Positions 49,952 to 61,993 of a stretch of DNA of 64,000 bases are shown piece after piece. A program made the position numbers and the translations under genes. Within the stretch, counting starts at the first letter, position 1, and each line of letters opens with the position of its first letter. The notes beneath the pieces are model-generated. The model searched no databases, was not told the origin of the DNA, and worked only from the letters and a program-made list of their open reading frames with translations. The DNA is from Devosia yakushimensis (lineage in GTDB: Bacteria > Pseudomonadota > Alphaproteobacteria > Rhizobiales > Devosiaceae). Location of the stretch: contig NZ_BSNG01000001.1 of NCBI RefSeq assembly GCF_030159855.1, positions 1,674,001 through 1,738,000 of the forward strand, written 5' to 3'.

Positions 49952-50628
49952 ATCAGCGCCTCGAATATCAGGCGATCGCCGGGGATAAGTGTTGTGGGTG
50001 GCATCGCCGTGGCGTCGAAATTGGCAAAATCGGTATGGCCGATGACGTGCCAGCCGGTGGGGATTTCCGTCGCCGCAATCGCCGTTTGGCCCGCGGCAAA
50101 CAAGATGCTCCCCTTGGGCACGGATGAGCGCACCACGCTGCGACGGGGCAGCAGCAGCTCGGCCGGATGGAAGCCACAATAGACAAAGCCCGGCGCAAAG
50201 CCGGTGGCGAGGACCCGCAGCGTGGTGGCATTATGCGCCGCCACAAACGCTTCCGGCGCCATGCCCAGCATTTGGGCGACCTCATCAACGTCGGGCCCGG
50301 CCGCGCCACCGAATCTGGCTGGAATGGATCGCTCCACCGGGGGCGCCACATCCTCGACCGAAAGCCCGAACAGGCGCAGACGCACCTCGCCCATCAGCGT
50401 ATTCAGCGCCGCGCGCCGCGGATCGTAGCGCAACAGCACGGAAACAAGGCTCGGCACGACCTCGACCACGCCCGGAACGGGATCGCGGACGAATGTCTGC
50501 GCGCAGGCAATCGCCGCGCGGTTTGCCGGGTCGGTCAGCGTGGTTGCGAAGCGGATCAGCAGAGCTGCATCGCCCAAAGGCTGCAATATGGGCGACGCTA
50601 ACAGCTCTCGTGAGGCCGGGCTGGCCAT
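49948..50628 (-). CDS. pxpB: 5-oxoprolinase subunit B
   Basis: 226 residues. LGDAALLIRF at the start, VVEVVPSLVSVLLRYDP, and the C-terminal FAPGFVYCGFHP and PKGSILFAAGQTAI. First gene of the pxpBCA operon, with GAGGAGG upstream of the ATG. Works with pxpA and pxpC. Confidence 0.92.
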   Translation of the reverse strand: MASPASRELLASPILQPLGDAALLIRFATTLTDPANRAAIACAQTFVRDPVPGVVEVVPSLVSVLLRYDPRRAALNTLMGEVRLRLFGLSVEDVAPPVERSIPARFGGAAGPDVDEVAQMLGMAPEAFVAAHNATTLRVLATGFAPGFVYCGFHPAELLLPRRSVVRSSVPKGSILFAAGQTAIAATEIPTGWHVIGHTDFANFDATAMPPTTLIPGDRLIFEALI

Positions 50629-50794
50629 GGCACAGCCTCCTCGGCTGATTCATGCATGAGCCCTAGTCCTGTCGGACCTGCCCTTATGGGTCAACCCGGT
50701 CAATGGGTGCGAAGGCTCTGCTTGCCCCGGAAGACCGTTTGTTCACGCCGGCGCCCGAAAGCGCCAGCCAGATATGACCGGCCAGGCTTACTGG

Positions 50795-50971
50795 TCAGTT
50801 CGGATCCCTGCCGTCCTGTTCGACCACGGCATCAAACAAGAGCCGGGCCTGTCCAGCGCCGATCGCCTCGATGGCGACCGCCGCTATGGCAGCGAACAGT
50901 TCCGCGATTTCCTGGGGATCGGTGATTTCGGCGTCGTCGTCTTCAGCGTCGGCGTTAATCAGAGTAAACAC
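50795..50971 (-). CDS. 58-residue acidic small protein (not recognised)
   Basis: GTG start at 50971 with GGAGG 8 bp upstream. The reading is MFTLINADAEDDDAEITDPQ, then EIAELFAAIAAVAIEAIGAG, then QARLLFDAVVEQDGRDPN and TGA. It has an acidic head, a hydrophobic amphipathic helix and an acidic tail, and looks protein-like. The 72-codon frame on the other strand is less so. No family recognised. It lies between pxpB and another small gene, all on the minus strand. Confidence 0.5.
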   Translation of the reverse strand: MFTLINADAEDDDAEITDPQEIAELFAAIAAVAIEAIGAGQARLLFDAVVEQDGRDPN

Positions 50972-51090
50972 AATAACGCGCCTCCAAAGTAGCCAATGGA
51001 GGGATTGTGACGCGATTCCCCTTTCAGATTGAATAATGGAAATCTGTTACTGCCCGTCAGGTGGGCAATTGCCAGAAACGACAGCGGCGC

Positions 51091-51327
51091 TTACTCTTCG
51101 CCCGCTTCGAGCTTCTCCAGATAAGATTCGATATCGTCCAGCGTTGCCGAAAACGGCAGCGGGCTATGGCCATAGACGACCTTGAAGCTCTCATCGTCGC
51201 GGATGGCGTGGCCACCCTTGCCCTGCTTGGCCGTGAGCTTTTCCGCCGTCAGGATGGTCAGGCCGTAGCGCCCTGCAAGCCGCTTCATGCGGCGCATTCG
51301 CGATGCCTCGAATTCCTTGCGGCTCAC
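51091..51327 (-). CDS. small hypothetical protein, 78 residues
   Basis: MSRKEFEASRMRRMKRLAGR is strongly basic; the remainder (YGLTILTAEKLTAKQGKGG, DDIESYLEKLEAGEE) is mixed and ends acidic. Composition is that of a real small protein, with an ATG start and in-frame stop in a gap that has no competitor. Family not recognised. Confidence 0.55.
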   Translation of the reverse strand: MSRKEFEASRMRRMKRLAGRYGLTILTAEKLTAKQGKGGHAIRDDESFKVVYGHSPLPFSATLDDIESYLEKLEAGEE

Positions 51328-51485
51328 TGTTCAGACCTTCTGCTTGGTGGCGCAACAGCTCGCGCGCCGGACCTCCTCATAAAGGCGGTTGGGGCCAAAT
51401 GGCAATATGTGACGGTTGATGGTCCGGAAGCGGCGCCTCAGACCGCCGCTTCTGCGCTGCACAGGGCAGCAAGGTTGTGGCCGCG

Positions 51486-51938
51486 TTATTCTGGTTCCGG
51501 CACTTTGACGATGACCGCCTCGTCAGGACCGACAAGTTGGCCGCTTTGGGTCCGAACCTCGAGCCGGATGGGCTGACCGGTTGCGCGTTCGAGCAAATGC
51601 GAATGCGCCTCCTCGGGTGCGAAGAGATGGCGTTCGCCAAATTGCCTGAGCGCAACGACGACCGGGAACAGGTCCTTTCCCTTCGCGGTCAGCCGGTATT
51701 CCATGCGGGCGCCGCCTTCACTGGCGGCAACCGACTCCAGAATGCCGCTCGCTATCAGCCTGCGCAAACGCTCGGTCAGGATGTTCCGGGCAATGCCGAG
51801 GCTCTTCTGAAACTCGCCAAAGCGCGTCAGCCCGTCAAAGGCATCGCGCACGATCAACAGTGACCACCAATCACCAATGACGTCGAGCGCGCGCGCGCTG
51901 GGGCAGAAATCCTGCTTGAGGCTCTTTCGCGCGACCAT
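51486..51938 (-). CDS. HxlR-family transcriptional regulator
   Basis: 150 residues. The winged-helix HxlR domain shows CPSARALDVIGDWWSLLIVR (the N-terminal Cys is often redox-active), FGEFQKSLGIARNILTERLR and MEYRLTAKGKDL. A ~35-residue C-terminal extension follows. ATG at 51938 (GGAG upstream) is favoured over TTG at 51944. It diverges from an MFS transporter with two palindromes between them. Confidence 0.9.
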   Translation of the reverse strand: MVARKSLKQDFCPSARALDVIGDWWSLLIVRDAFDGLTRFGEFQKSLGIARNILTERLRRLIASGILESVAASEGGARMEYRLTAKGKDLFPVVVALRQFGERHLFAPEEAHSHLLERATGQPIRLEVRTQSGQLVGPDEAVIVKVPEPE

Positions 51939-51972
51939 AGGCAACTCCGTGTTCCATCAGCCCTCGGAAAAA

Positions 51973-52035
51973 TTGGTTGCATTATTAAACCAAATTCCGT
52001 ACTCGATTGATGGTTTCATTATTAAACCATCAATC
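51973..52035. promoter_or_regulatory. twin operator for the HxlR regulator
   Basis: Site 1 (51973-51993) has TTGGTT and AAACCAA arms; site 2 (52005-52035) has perfect 12-bp arms GATTGATGGTTT and AAACCATCAATC. Both share a CATTATT centre between the GGTT and AACC words. The centres are 37 bp apart, between the divergent hxlR and MFS genes. Site 2 ends 11 bp before the MFS ATG. Confidence 0.75.
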
Positions 52036-52046
52036 TGGAGTCTGCA

Positions 52047-53339
52047 ATGTTTCTGACGAACTCGCGGCGCCTGCGGGCGCCACGAACGAGGACGCCTGCG
52101 CGCGCAACCGGCGCCACTACGCCATCCGCGGAACCATCCCCGCTCACCCGCGCCAGGGTCTTCCTGTTCGCCCTGGCCAGCGGCCTTGCGGTGGCCAATG
52201 TGTATTTCGCGCACCCGCTGCTCGACGTGATGGCCGACGATCTGGGACTTTCCCGCGCCAGCGCTGGCCTCATCGCGGGTATTACGCAGCTCGGTTACGG
52301 CTTGGGTCTTGTGCTGCTGGTGCCGCTGGGTGATCTCATCGATCGGCGCAAGCTCATCATCGCGCAGTCGTTTCTGTCCGTTGTGGCATTGATCTGCGTT
52401 GGCTTTTCGACCTCCGCGACCATGCTCCTGGCCTCCATCGCGATTGTCGGATTGTTGGCGGTCGTGACGCAGGCTCTGGTCGCCTATGCCGCCAGCCTTG
52501 CGCACCCTTCCGAGCGCGGCCATGTGGTCGGCATGGTCACTGGCGGGATTGTGCTCGGCATTCTGCTTGCGCGAAGCGTTGCAGGCATCCTGACCGATCT
52601 CTCCGGATGGCGCACGGTCTATCTCGTTTCCGCCGCAATGACGTCAGCAGTCGCGCTGCTGCTGTGGCGGACGCTCCCGCAGCAGGAAAGACCACCAACC
52701 GGACTATCTTATCCGGGTCTCATCAAATCCCTCGCGACGCTCCTGATTGAGGAACCGGTGCTGCGCATCCGCGCCGTCATTGCCATGCTGATCTTTGCCA
52801 ATATCACGACCTTGCTCGCGCCCCTGGTCCTGCCATTGAGCGCACCGCCATTTTCCCTGTCCCATACCGAAATCGGGCTGTTCGGCTTCGCCGGAGCCGC
52901 CGGCGCGTTGGCGGCCATACGTGCCGGACGGTGGACCGATGCTGGGCATGGCCAGCGAACAACCGGCATCGCGCTCGGGCTGATGCTGGCCGCATGGTTG
53001 CCGATTTCGTTGCTGGATCACTCGATCTTGTGGCTGATTGCCGGCGTGCTGGTCATCGACTTCGGATTGCAGGCGACCCACGTCACCAATCAGGCGATGA
53101 TCTACCGCGTCAGGCCGGAGGCGCAAAGCCGCCTGACAGCCGCCTATATGGTGTTCTATTCGATTGGCAGTGCCATCGGGTCGTCGACTTCAACGATTGT
53201 CTACGCCTGGGCCGGATGGACGGGCGTCTGCGTCACCGGCGCAGCGATCAGCCTCGTGACCATCATTTTCTGGGCACTTACCCTGAGGTCGACACCCAGC
53301 ATAGCAACCCAGAAGATGCACGCCGTGATTGCGGAATGA
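52047..53339 (+). CDS. MFS transporter (drug-efflux-like)
   Basis: 430 residues, 12 predicted membrane segments. A basic/Pro-rich N-terminal tail (~35 residues) precedes the first helix (FALASGLAVANVYFAHPLLD). The loop after helix 2 has PLGDLIDRRKLI. Related to YnfM/YgaY-type exporters. GGAG lies 6 bp upstream. Divergence from an HxlR gene suggests inducible efflux of a small toxic molecule; substrate unknown. Confidence 0.9.
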   Translation: MFLTNSRRLRAPRTRTPARATGATTPSAEPSPLTRARVFLFALASGLAVANVYFAHPLLDVMADDLGLSRASAGLIAGITQLGYGLGLVLLVPLGDLIDRRKLIIAQSFLSVVALICVGFSTSATMLLASIAIVGLLAVVTQALVAYAASLAHPSERGHVVGMVTGGIVLGILLARSVAGILTDLSGWRTVYLVSAAMTSAVALLLWRTLPQQERPPTGLSYPGLIKSLATLLIEEPVLRIRAVIAMLIFANITTLLAPLVLPLSAPPFSLSHTEIGLFGFAGAAGALAAIRAGRWTDAGHGQRTTGIALGLMLAAWLPISLLDHSILWLIAGVLVIDFGLQATHVTNQAMIYRVRPEAQSRLTAAYMVFYSIGSAIGSSTSTIVYAWAGWTGVCVTGAAISLVTIIFWALTLRSTPSIATQKMHAVIAE

Positions 53340-53355
53340 GGCCGGCGAGTTTTGG

Positions 53356-53442
53356 CGGGTAGGGAGGGATTCGAACCCCCGGAACGCTTGCACGTTCGCC
53401 GGTTTTCAAGACCGGAGCAATCAACCGCTCTGCCACCTACCC
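53356..53442 (-). tRNA. tRNA-Ser (anticodon TGA)
   Basis: 87 nucleotides with acceptor arms GGGTAGG/CCTACCC, discriminator G, anticodon stem CCGGT/ACCGG around TGA (53406-53408), a long variable arm typical of serine tRNAs, and the TTCGAATC T-loop. CCA is not encoded. Lies between the convergent MFS gene and quinone oxidoreductase gene. Confidence 0.95.
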
Positions 53443-53489
53443 GTTGGACGTCAGCGTTTAGCGGTTGATCGCAAACCTGTCCAGTGCGC

Positions 53490-54461
53490 CTAAGGCAACA
53501 GCACTACCGATCCCGTGGTCTGCCGGCTCTCCAGTGCCCGGTGGGCTTCGGCCGCATCCTTCAGCGGGAAGGTCTGGTTGATCGCAACCTTGATCTTGCC
53601 GCTGGCAACGGCCTCGAACAGGGCAGCAGCCGCGACCTCGAGCGCCGAACGTTCCATCACATAGTGAGCGGTGGTGGGACGGGTCACGTAAAGCGAGCCC
53701 TTGCGTGACAGCACCGTGAGATCGGGAATGGAAACCACGCCCGAGGCATTGCCGAAGCTCACCATCAGCCCGCGCGGCCGCAGGCAATCGAGCGATTTGT
53801 CGAACGTGGCCTTGCCCACCCCGTCATAGACGACATCGACGCCCCTGCCCTCAGTCAGCTGTTTAACCCGCTCGACGAAGTCTTCCTTGGAATAATTGAT
53901 CACGGCATCGCAGCCGTTTTCGAGCGCCAGCGCGGCCTTCTCGTCACTGCCCACCGTGCCGATGACCCTGGCCCCCAGGGATTTGGCCCATTGCGTGGCG
54001 ATAGCGCCGACGCCCCCGGCAGCCGCATGCCACAAAATGGTCTCGCCAGCCGCGAGCGGCCAGGTTTTGAACAGCAGGTAATAGGCGGTAAGGCCTTTGA
54101 GCATGATCGCAGCAGCGATCTTGTCATCCACGCCATCGGGGATGGCGACGATGCGCTCGGCATTGAGCAGCCGGTCGGTTGCATAGGCGCCGATCTGCCC
54201 CTGATAGGCGACACGGTCACCGACGGCGAAATGGGTAACGCCTTCGCCCAGCGCGGTCACGATACCAGCGCCCTCGTTGCCCGCAACAAAGGGCAGCTTT
54301 TGCGGGTAAAGACCAGAACGCTGATAGGTATCGATGAAATTGAGGCCAATCGCGGTCTGCCGCACGGCGACCTGCCCCGGGCCAGGAGCGGCCAGTGGCC
54401 ACTCCTCATAGCTCAGAACCTCCGGCCCACCGGTTTGGTGGACGACGATTGCCCTGCTCAT
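53490..54461 (-). CDS. NADPH:quinone oxidoreductase (zeta-crystallin type, zinc-free MDR)
   Basis: 323 residues. MDR fold: GLNFIDTYQRSGLYP, FVAGNEGAGIV, and the nucleotide-binding AAAGGVGAIATQWAKSLGA. The zinc-ligand cysteines of alcohol dehydrogenases are absent. Reduces quinones or enones using NADPH. ATG overlaps the terC stop (ATGA), so the pair is an operon. Confidence 0.9.
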   Translation of the reverse strand: MSRAIVVHQTGGPEVLSYEEWPLAAPGPGQVAVRQTAIGLNFIDTYQRSGLYPQKLPFVAGNEGAGIVTALGEGVTHFAVGDRVAYQGQIGAYATDRLLNAERIVAIPDGVDDKIAAAIMLKGLTAYYLLFKTWPLAAGETILWHAAAGGVGAIATQWAKSLGARVIGTVGSDEKAALALENGCDAVINYSKEDFVERVKQLTEGRGVDVVYDGVGKATFDKSLDCLRPRGLMVSFGNASGVVSIPDLTVLSRKGSLYVTRPTTAHYVMERSALEVAAAALFEAVASGKIKVAINQTFPLKDAAEAHRALESRQTTGSVVLLP

Positions 54462-55339
54462 GGCTTGGGCGTCCGTGGCTTGCGGGGCGCCGATTTGGGA
54501 CGGGCCTGCGCGCGAGCGGTCGCACTTGTCTTGGCGCGGGGCTTGGGCGGCGTGGCGTCAGCCTGGACAGCAGCCCCGGCAAGGGCCGCCGCGGGCTTGG
54601 CGACGGCATGGCCGCCCTTGTTCAGCCGGCGTTGCTTGGCGAAAATATTGACCGCCTCGACCAGCACCGAGAAGGCCATGGCCGAATAGATATAGCCCTT
54701 GGGAATATGGAAGCCCAAGCCATCGGCCACCAGCGTCACGCCGATCAGCAGCAGGAAGGCCAGAGCCAGCATCTTGGTGGTGGGGTGGTCGGCCACGAAT
54801 TTGGCGATGGGACCGGAGGCGACGAACATCACTGCAACGGCGACCAATACGGCGGCAACCATCACGATCACCTGATCGGCCGGCACCATGCCAACGGCGG
54901 TAATGATCGAGTCGATGGAGAACACCATGTCGATCACCACGATCTGCAGGATGATCGCCTGCAGGGTCGCCTTGGCCTTCTCCTTGAGGTCCAATTCATG
55001 TGGCTCTTCGATGGCCGCATGCATTTCGTGGGTGGCTTTGTAGATCAGGAAAGCGCCACCGGCGATGAGGATGAGGTCCTTCCAGGACAGTGCGAGCCCG
55101 AACAGGGTGACCACGGGGTCCTGCAATTGCACGATCACGCTGATCAACAGCAGCAGCACGATGCGGAACACCAGGGCCAGCCCGATGCCCAGCTTGCGGG
55201 CAAATTCGGCCTGTTCGCGCGGCAGGCGCGAAACCAGCACGGAAATGAATACGATATTGTCGATGCCCAGCACGATCTCCATGACCGTCAGGGTTGCAAA
55301 GGCGATCCACACATTGGGATCGGCCAATAGCTCAAGCAT
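54458..55339 (-). CDS. TerC-family integral membrane protein
   Basis: 293 residues with about seven membrane helices. TerC motifs GIDNIVFISVL and FSIDSIITAVGMV hold conserved acidic residues linked to metal (Mn2+) efflux in some relatives. The last ~50 residues are an Ala/Pro/Lys/Arg-rich basic tail (KPRAKTSATARAQARPKSAP) that is longer than in E. coli members. Cotranscribed with the quinone oxidoreductase. Confidence 0.9.
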   Translation of the reverse strand: MLELLADPNVWIAFATLTVMEIVLGIDNIVFISVLVSRLPREQAEFARKLGIGLALVFRIVLLLLISVIVQLQDPVVTLFGLALSWKDLILIAGGAFLIYKATHEMHAAIEEPHELDLKEKAKATLQAIILQIVVIDMVFSIDSIITAVGMVPADQVIVMVAAVLVAVAVMFVASGPIAKFVADHPTTKMLALAFLLLIGVTLVADGLGFHIPKGYIYSAMAFSVLVEAVNIFAKQRRLNKGGHAVAKPAAALAGAAVQADATPPKPRAKTSATARAQARPKSAPRKPRTPKP

Positions 55340-55508
55340 TTCCGGCTCCGTTCCGAGTCTTTGATGGCACTATACTTATGCGGTGTCTGGGCCGCGGGAA
55401 AGGCAGCATTATTTCTCCGCCTGCGGCAGAAAGCCTGATTGGCCGCGCTGGTATCCCTTGCGAGCACGATGATAGTCTCCCCGCCAACACGCTTTGCGAG
55501 ACATCGGC

Positions 55509-55955
55509 ATGGATTCTTTCACCCCGCTTACAGCCGCCATTGGCGGGACGCTTATTGGCCTGGCCGCAGCACTGCTTTGGCTGGGCAATGGCCGTATCGC
55601 TGGAATAGCCGGCATATTTGGAAATCTGCTGCCTGCATCGCGCAATGCATTGTGGCGGCTGGTGTTCCTCGTCTGCCTGGTACTCGGCACGTTCGCCGCT
55701 TCCCGCTTGCTGCCCGGCCTGGGCGGCGGCGAACCCATCCGGCTGGTTGAAGCGCCGGCGGACTGGAGCATACCGACCCCGGTCTGGCTTGCCGCGGCGG
55801 GGCTGCTGACCGGCCTCGGCACGAGAATTGGCAATGGCTGCACATCGGGCCACGGCGTATGCGGGCTGGCTCGGCTGTCGGTGCGCTCGCTGGTGGCGGT
55901 GGCCGTGTTTTTCGTGGTCGCCATCCTCACCGTCACCATTACGGGGATCGTCTGA
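55509..55955 (+). CDS. YeeE/YedE-family sulfur transporter, N-terminal half
   Basis: 148 residues, about four membrane helices. GNGCTSGHGVCG (Cys111, Cys118) is the sulfur-relay motif of YeeE/TsuA thiosulfate transporters. Split from its second half, which starts at the last base of the stop (TGATG). ATG at 55509 has only a weak ribosome site. Such halves assemble into one transporter. Confidence 0.9.
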   Translation: MDSFTPLTAAIGGTLIGLAAALLWLGNGRIAGIAGIFGNLLPASRNALWRLVFLVCLVLGTFAASRLLPGLGGGEPIRLVEAPADWSIPTPVWLAAAGLLTGLGTRIGNGCTSGHGVCGLARLSVRSLVAVAVFFVVAILTVTITGIV

Positions 55956-56425
55956 TGTCCGGTTTCAAATTGCCGTTTTTGGCGACAGCGGCGCTCAGCG
56001 GCGCCCTGTTTGGCTCCGGGCTCTACATTTCTCAAATGGTCGATCCGCTCAAAATACTGCGCTTCCTCGATTTCACAGCCATTCCCCAAGGCGGCTGGGA
56101 TCCGAGCCTTGCCTTCGTCATCGTACCGGCCATTGCGGTCATGTTCATCGCCATTCGCATCGGCAAGCGGCGGCAGGCTCCGTTGTTCGATGATAAATTC
56201 CACGAGCCGGCATCCAAAGCGATCGACGGCCCGCTGGTTGGCGGCGCGGCGCTGTTCGGGCTCGGCTGGGGCATGTCCGGCATTTGCCCCGGCCCGGCCA
56301 TTTCGCTGATTGCCTTCATGCCCGACAGTCTCTGGATATTTCTGGTGACCATGGCCATCGGCTCCTGGGTAGGCCGCTTTGTCATGCCGCGTCTGACGCC
56401 CGCACAGACGGTGGTGACGCCATGA
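55955..56425 (+). CDS. YeeE/YedE-family sulfur transporter, C-terminal half
   Basis: 156 residues, about four membrane helices. GWGMSGICPGPA (Cys111) is the second-half signature. Overlaps the next gene by 4 bp (ATGA), tying an FAD monooxygenase to the transporter. The frame running back to 55859 is a shadow. Confidence 0.9.
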   Translation: MSGFKLPFLATAALSGALFGSGLYISQMVDPLKILRFLDFTAIPQGGWDPSLAFVIVPAIAVMFIAIRIGKRRQAPLFDDKFHEPASKAIDGPLVGGAALFGLGWGMSGICPGPAISLIAFMPDSLWIFLVTMAIGSWVGRFVMPRLTPAQTVVTP

Positions 56426-57585
56426 GCATGCGCACTGCCGATGCGATCATTGTCGGTGGCGGCCTGGTCGGCGTCGCCACGGCAATTGCCGTCGCCAAGG
56501 CCGGGCTTCAGACCATCCATCTCGCACCCGCCGGGCCGCCGGATCGCCGCACGTCGGCGCTCATGATGCCCAGCGTCGACTTTCTGGTTGCGGCCGGATT
56601 GATCGATGACCCCGCCAATGTCGGCCACCCACTGACCCAGATCCGCATCATCGATGCGACACAGCGGCTTATTCGGGCGCCAGAAACCTTGTTCGATGCG
56701 AACGAGGCGGGACTAGCGGCCTTTGGCTGGAATTTTGCCAATAGCCGTCTCTTGGAGCGCTTCCATAGTGTGGCGGCCACGCTTGGCAAGCTGGACATCC
56801 GCGACATGGGGGCCACTGCCTTTGCGGCTGACGGTTCCGGGGGCACCCTCACACTGGCCGATGGCAACACGATCTCAGCACCGCTGATCGTCGGAGCGGA
56901 TGGCAAATCCTCGCTCATCCGTTCTGCCGCGGGCTTTCCCGTCCACGAAAACCAGTTCGAGCAGGCGGCCTTGGTCTGCGATCTCGATCTCGGCCGCGCC
57001 ATCGGCGGCGCGTCCATCGAGTTTCACTATCCCAATGGCCCCTTTACCCTGGTGCCTGCCGGCGACAAGCGGGCCAACCTGGTCTGGATCGATGAGCGGT
57101 CCGTGCTGGAGGCGGCCCGCAGCCAGGGGCCAGAGGCGCTGGCGAAGATATTTGCCGATAAATCGCAACGGCTCTTCGGCACGATCCTGCCGGTAACGCC
57201 CAGCCACGTTTTCCCGCTCAGCACGCTGAGCGTCGCACGGCCGGGCAAGCAGGGCGTGGTCTTGGTGGGCGAGGCGGCGCATGCCTTCCCGCCCATCGGT
57301 GCGCAGGGCCTCAATCTGGGGCTGCGCGATGTGGCCGATCTCGCCACGGTGCTCGGCAGCGCGGATCGCTCGCAGCCCGACTGGGCCGGACGCGTCAGCC
57401 AGCGCTATGCCGATTTGCGCGCGGCAGACCTGGCTCGTACCGGAACCATGGTCGATGCCCTGTTCCGTTCGCTGCTCGCCGATATGCTGCCCGCCCAAGG
57501 CCTTAGAGCCGGCGGGTTGTGGGCGCTTCGCCTGCTGCCCGGCTTGCGCAAGCAGGCCTTCGGCATCGGCATGGGCAATCGCTGA
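56422..57585 (+). CDS. UbiH/UbiF/COQ6-family FAD-dependent monooxygenase
   Basis: 387 residues. GxGxxG Rossmann motif (AIIVGGGLVGVATAIAVAKA), DG-type VGADGKSSLIRSA, and FAD-binding GEAAHAFPPIGAQGLNLGLR. UbiH relatives hydroxylate the ubiquinone ring, and the GAQGLNLG motif is characteristic. ATG at 56422 overlaps the transporter stop. Annotating it as a ubiquinone hydroxylase is likely but the operon with YeeE is unusual, so another substrate is possible. Confidence 0.85.
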   Translation: MSMRTADAIIVGGGLVGVATAIAVAKAGLQTIHLAPAGPPDRRTSALMMPSVDFLVAAGLIDDPANVGHPLTQIRIIDATQRLIRAPETLFDANEAGLAAFGWNFANSRLLERFHSVAATLGKLDIRDMGATAFAADGSGGTLTLADGNTISAPLIVGADGKSSLIRSAAGFPVHENQFEQAALVCDLDLGRAIGGASIEFHYPNGPFTLVPAGDKRANLVWIDERSVLEAARSQGPEALAKIFADKSQRLFGTILPVTPSHVFPLSTLSVARPGKQGVVLVGEAAHAFPPIGAQGLNLGLRDVADLATVLGSADRSQPDWAGRVSQRYADLRAADLARTGTMVDALFRSLLADMLPAQGLRAGGLWALRLLPGLRKQAFGIGMGNR

Positions 57586-57591
57586 ATAGAC

Positions 57592-57620
57592 AAAGGGCGC
57601 GGTTTCCCGCGCCCTTTCTT
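57592..57620. terminator. bidirectional terminator between FAD monooxygenase and IalB genes
   Basis: AAAGGGCGCGG (57592-57602) pairs with CCGCGCCCTTT (57607-57617), 4-base loop, then CTT. Perfect 11-bp stem between convergent genes. Confidence 0.8.
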
Positions 57621-57642
57621 AAACTCAAAGCTGTATTCGCTT

Positions 57643-58359
57643 TTACGGCGTTGCGGGAGCAGCGCCTTCAGCCGGTGCGGCCTCGCCATTGAGCTGCTTG
57701 CGCAGTTCTTCGGCGCGATCCTGCAGCACCTGCTCGAGAGCGTTCGAGCCGCTGGTTTCCTGACGGAACTGGTCGAAGGTCAGCGCAGCATCGCCATCAT
57801 AGGTGGCGGTGAAGCCGGCCAGGTTGATCTCGATGGTGAGATCTTCGTTCTGGCGGTTCTTGGCAGTCAGCTTCAGCGTGCCGCCCTTCTTGAGCGAGTT
57901 CACATACTGCTCGTTGATCACCAGCTGCGTGGCGCAGGAGGTGGGGTCGCACAGCATGTAGGGCACGCGAATCGGCTTGGCGCCGTCGATCTGCCAGGTC
58001 AGCCCGAACGGCAGCAGCACGCCGAGCGGAACGGCGGCAACGGCGAGCAGGCGGCTTTCTTGGCCCGGATCGTCACGGAGCAGGAACGAACCGAGGAACT
58101 GACCATTGGCCAGCACCACCTGCCGCATGATGCAGGCCTTCTGACCATCGGGCAGCGGATCGCACACTTTGAGCCAGTTCTGGCTTGCCACGCCTGGCGT
58201 CGCGGCGGCGGGAGCCGCAGCCCCTTCGGCAGGCGCCGGGGCCGGGGTTTCCGCAGCGGGCGCGGCTGGTGGCGTGGTTTCCTGGGCAAAGGCCGACAGG
58301 GGGGACAGCATCAGCGCGGCCACCGCAAAACCGGCGACGAGGGGTTTCCTGAATTTCAT
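57643..58359 (-). CDS. invasion-associated locus B (IalB) family protein
   Basis: 238 residues. Signal peptide (MKFRKPLVAGFAVAALMLSP to AFAQE). An Ala/Pro-rich linker of ~35 residues precedes the IalB domain (WLKVCDPLPDGQKACIMRQV, GLTWQIDGA, YMLCDPTSCATQLVI) with four conserved cysteines. C-terminal tail again Ala/Pro/Glu-rich. Periplasmic; named for Bartonella but common in free-living alphaproteobacteria, with no invasion role implied. Start set at 58359 with AAGGA upstream. Confidence 0.88.
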   Translation of the reverse strand: MKFRKPLVAGFAVAALMLSPLSAFAQETTPPAAPAAETPAPAPAEGAAAPAAATPGVASQNWLKVCDPLPDGQKACIMRQVVLANGQFLGSFLLRDDPGQESRLLAVAAVPLGVLLPFGLTWQIDGAKPIRVPYMLCDPTSCATQLVINEQYVNSLKKGGTLKLTAKNRQNEDLTIEINLAGFTATYDGDAALTFDQFRQETSGSNALEQVLQDRAEELRKQLNGEAAPAEGAAPATP

Positions 58360-58504
58360 AGAATATCCTTGGCTTCCTTGGCGGTCCCGGTGACGTCCTG
58401 TCACCACGAGAATTGAACTGCCCTTCAAGTGCTGAAATCGGGCAATAACATGACCGATGGTCCTTGCCAAAGCATTATGGCCGCCCCTCATAACAAGGAC
58501 TTGA

Positions 58505-61989
<3,485 letters not shown>

Positions 61990-61993
<4 letters not shown>

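Noticed and set aside
50774..50992. 72-codon plus-strand frame in the gap after pxpB
   Set aside because: The opposite strand gives a better small protein with a GGAGG site; the plus frame lacks one.
58389..58405. GGTGAC-N5-GTCACC palindrome upstream of the IalB gene
   Set aside because: Only 6-bp arms and no neighbouring regulator, so it was not promoted to an operator call.
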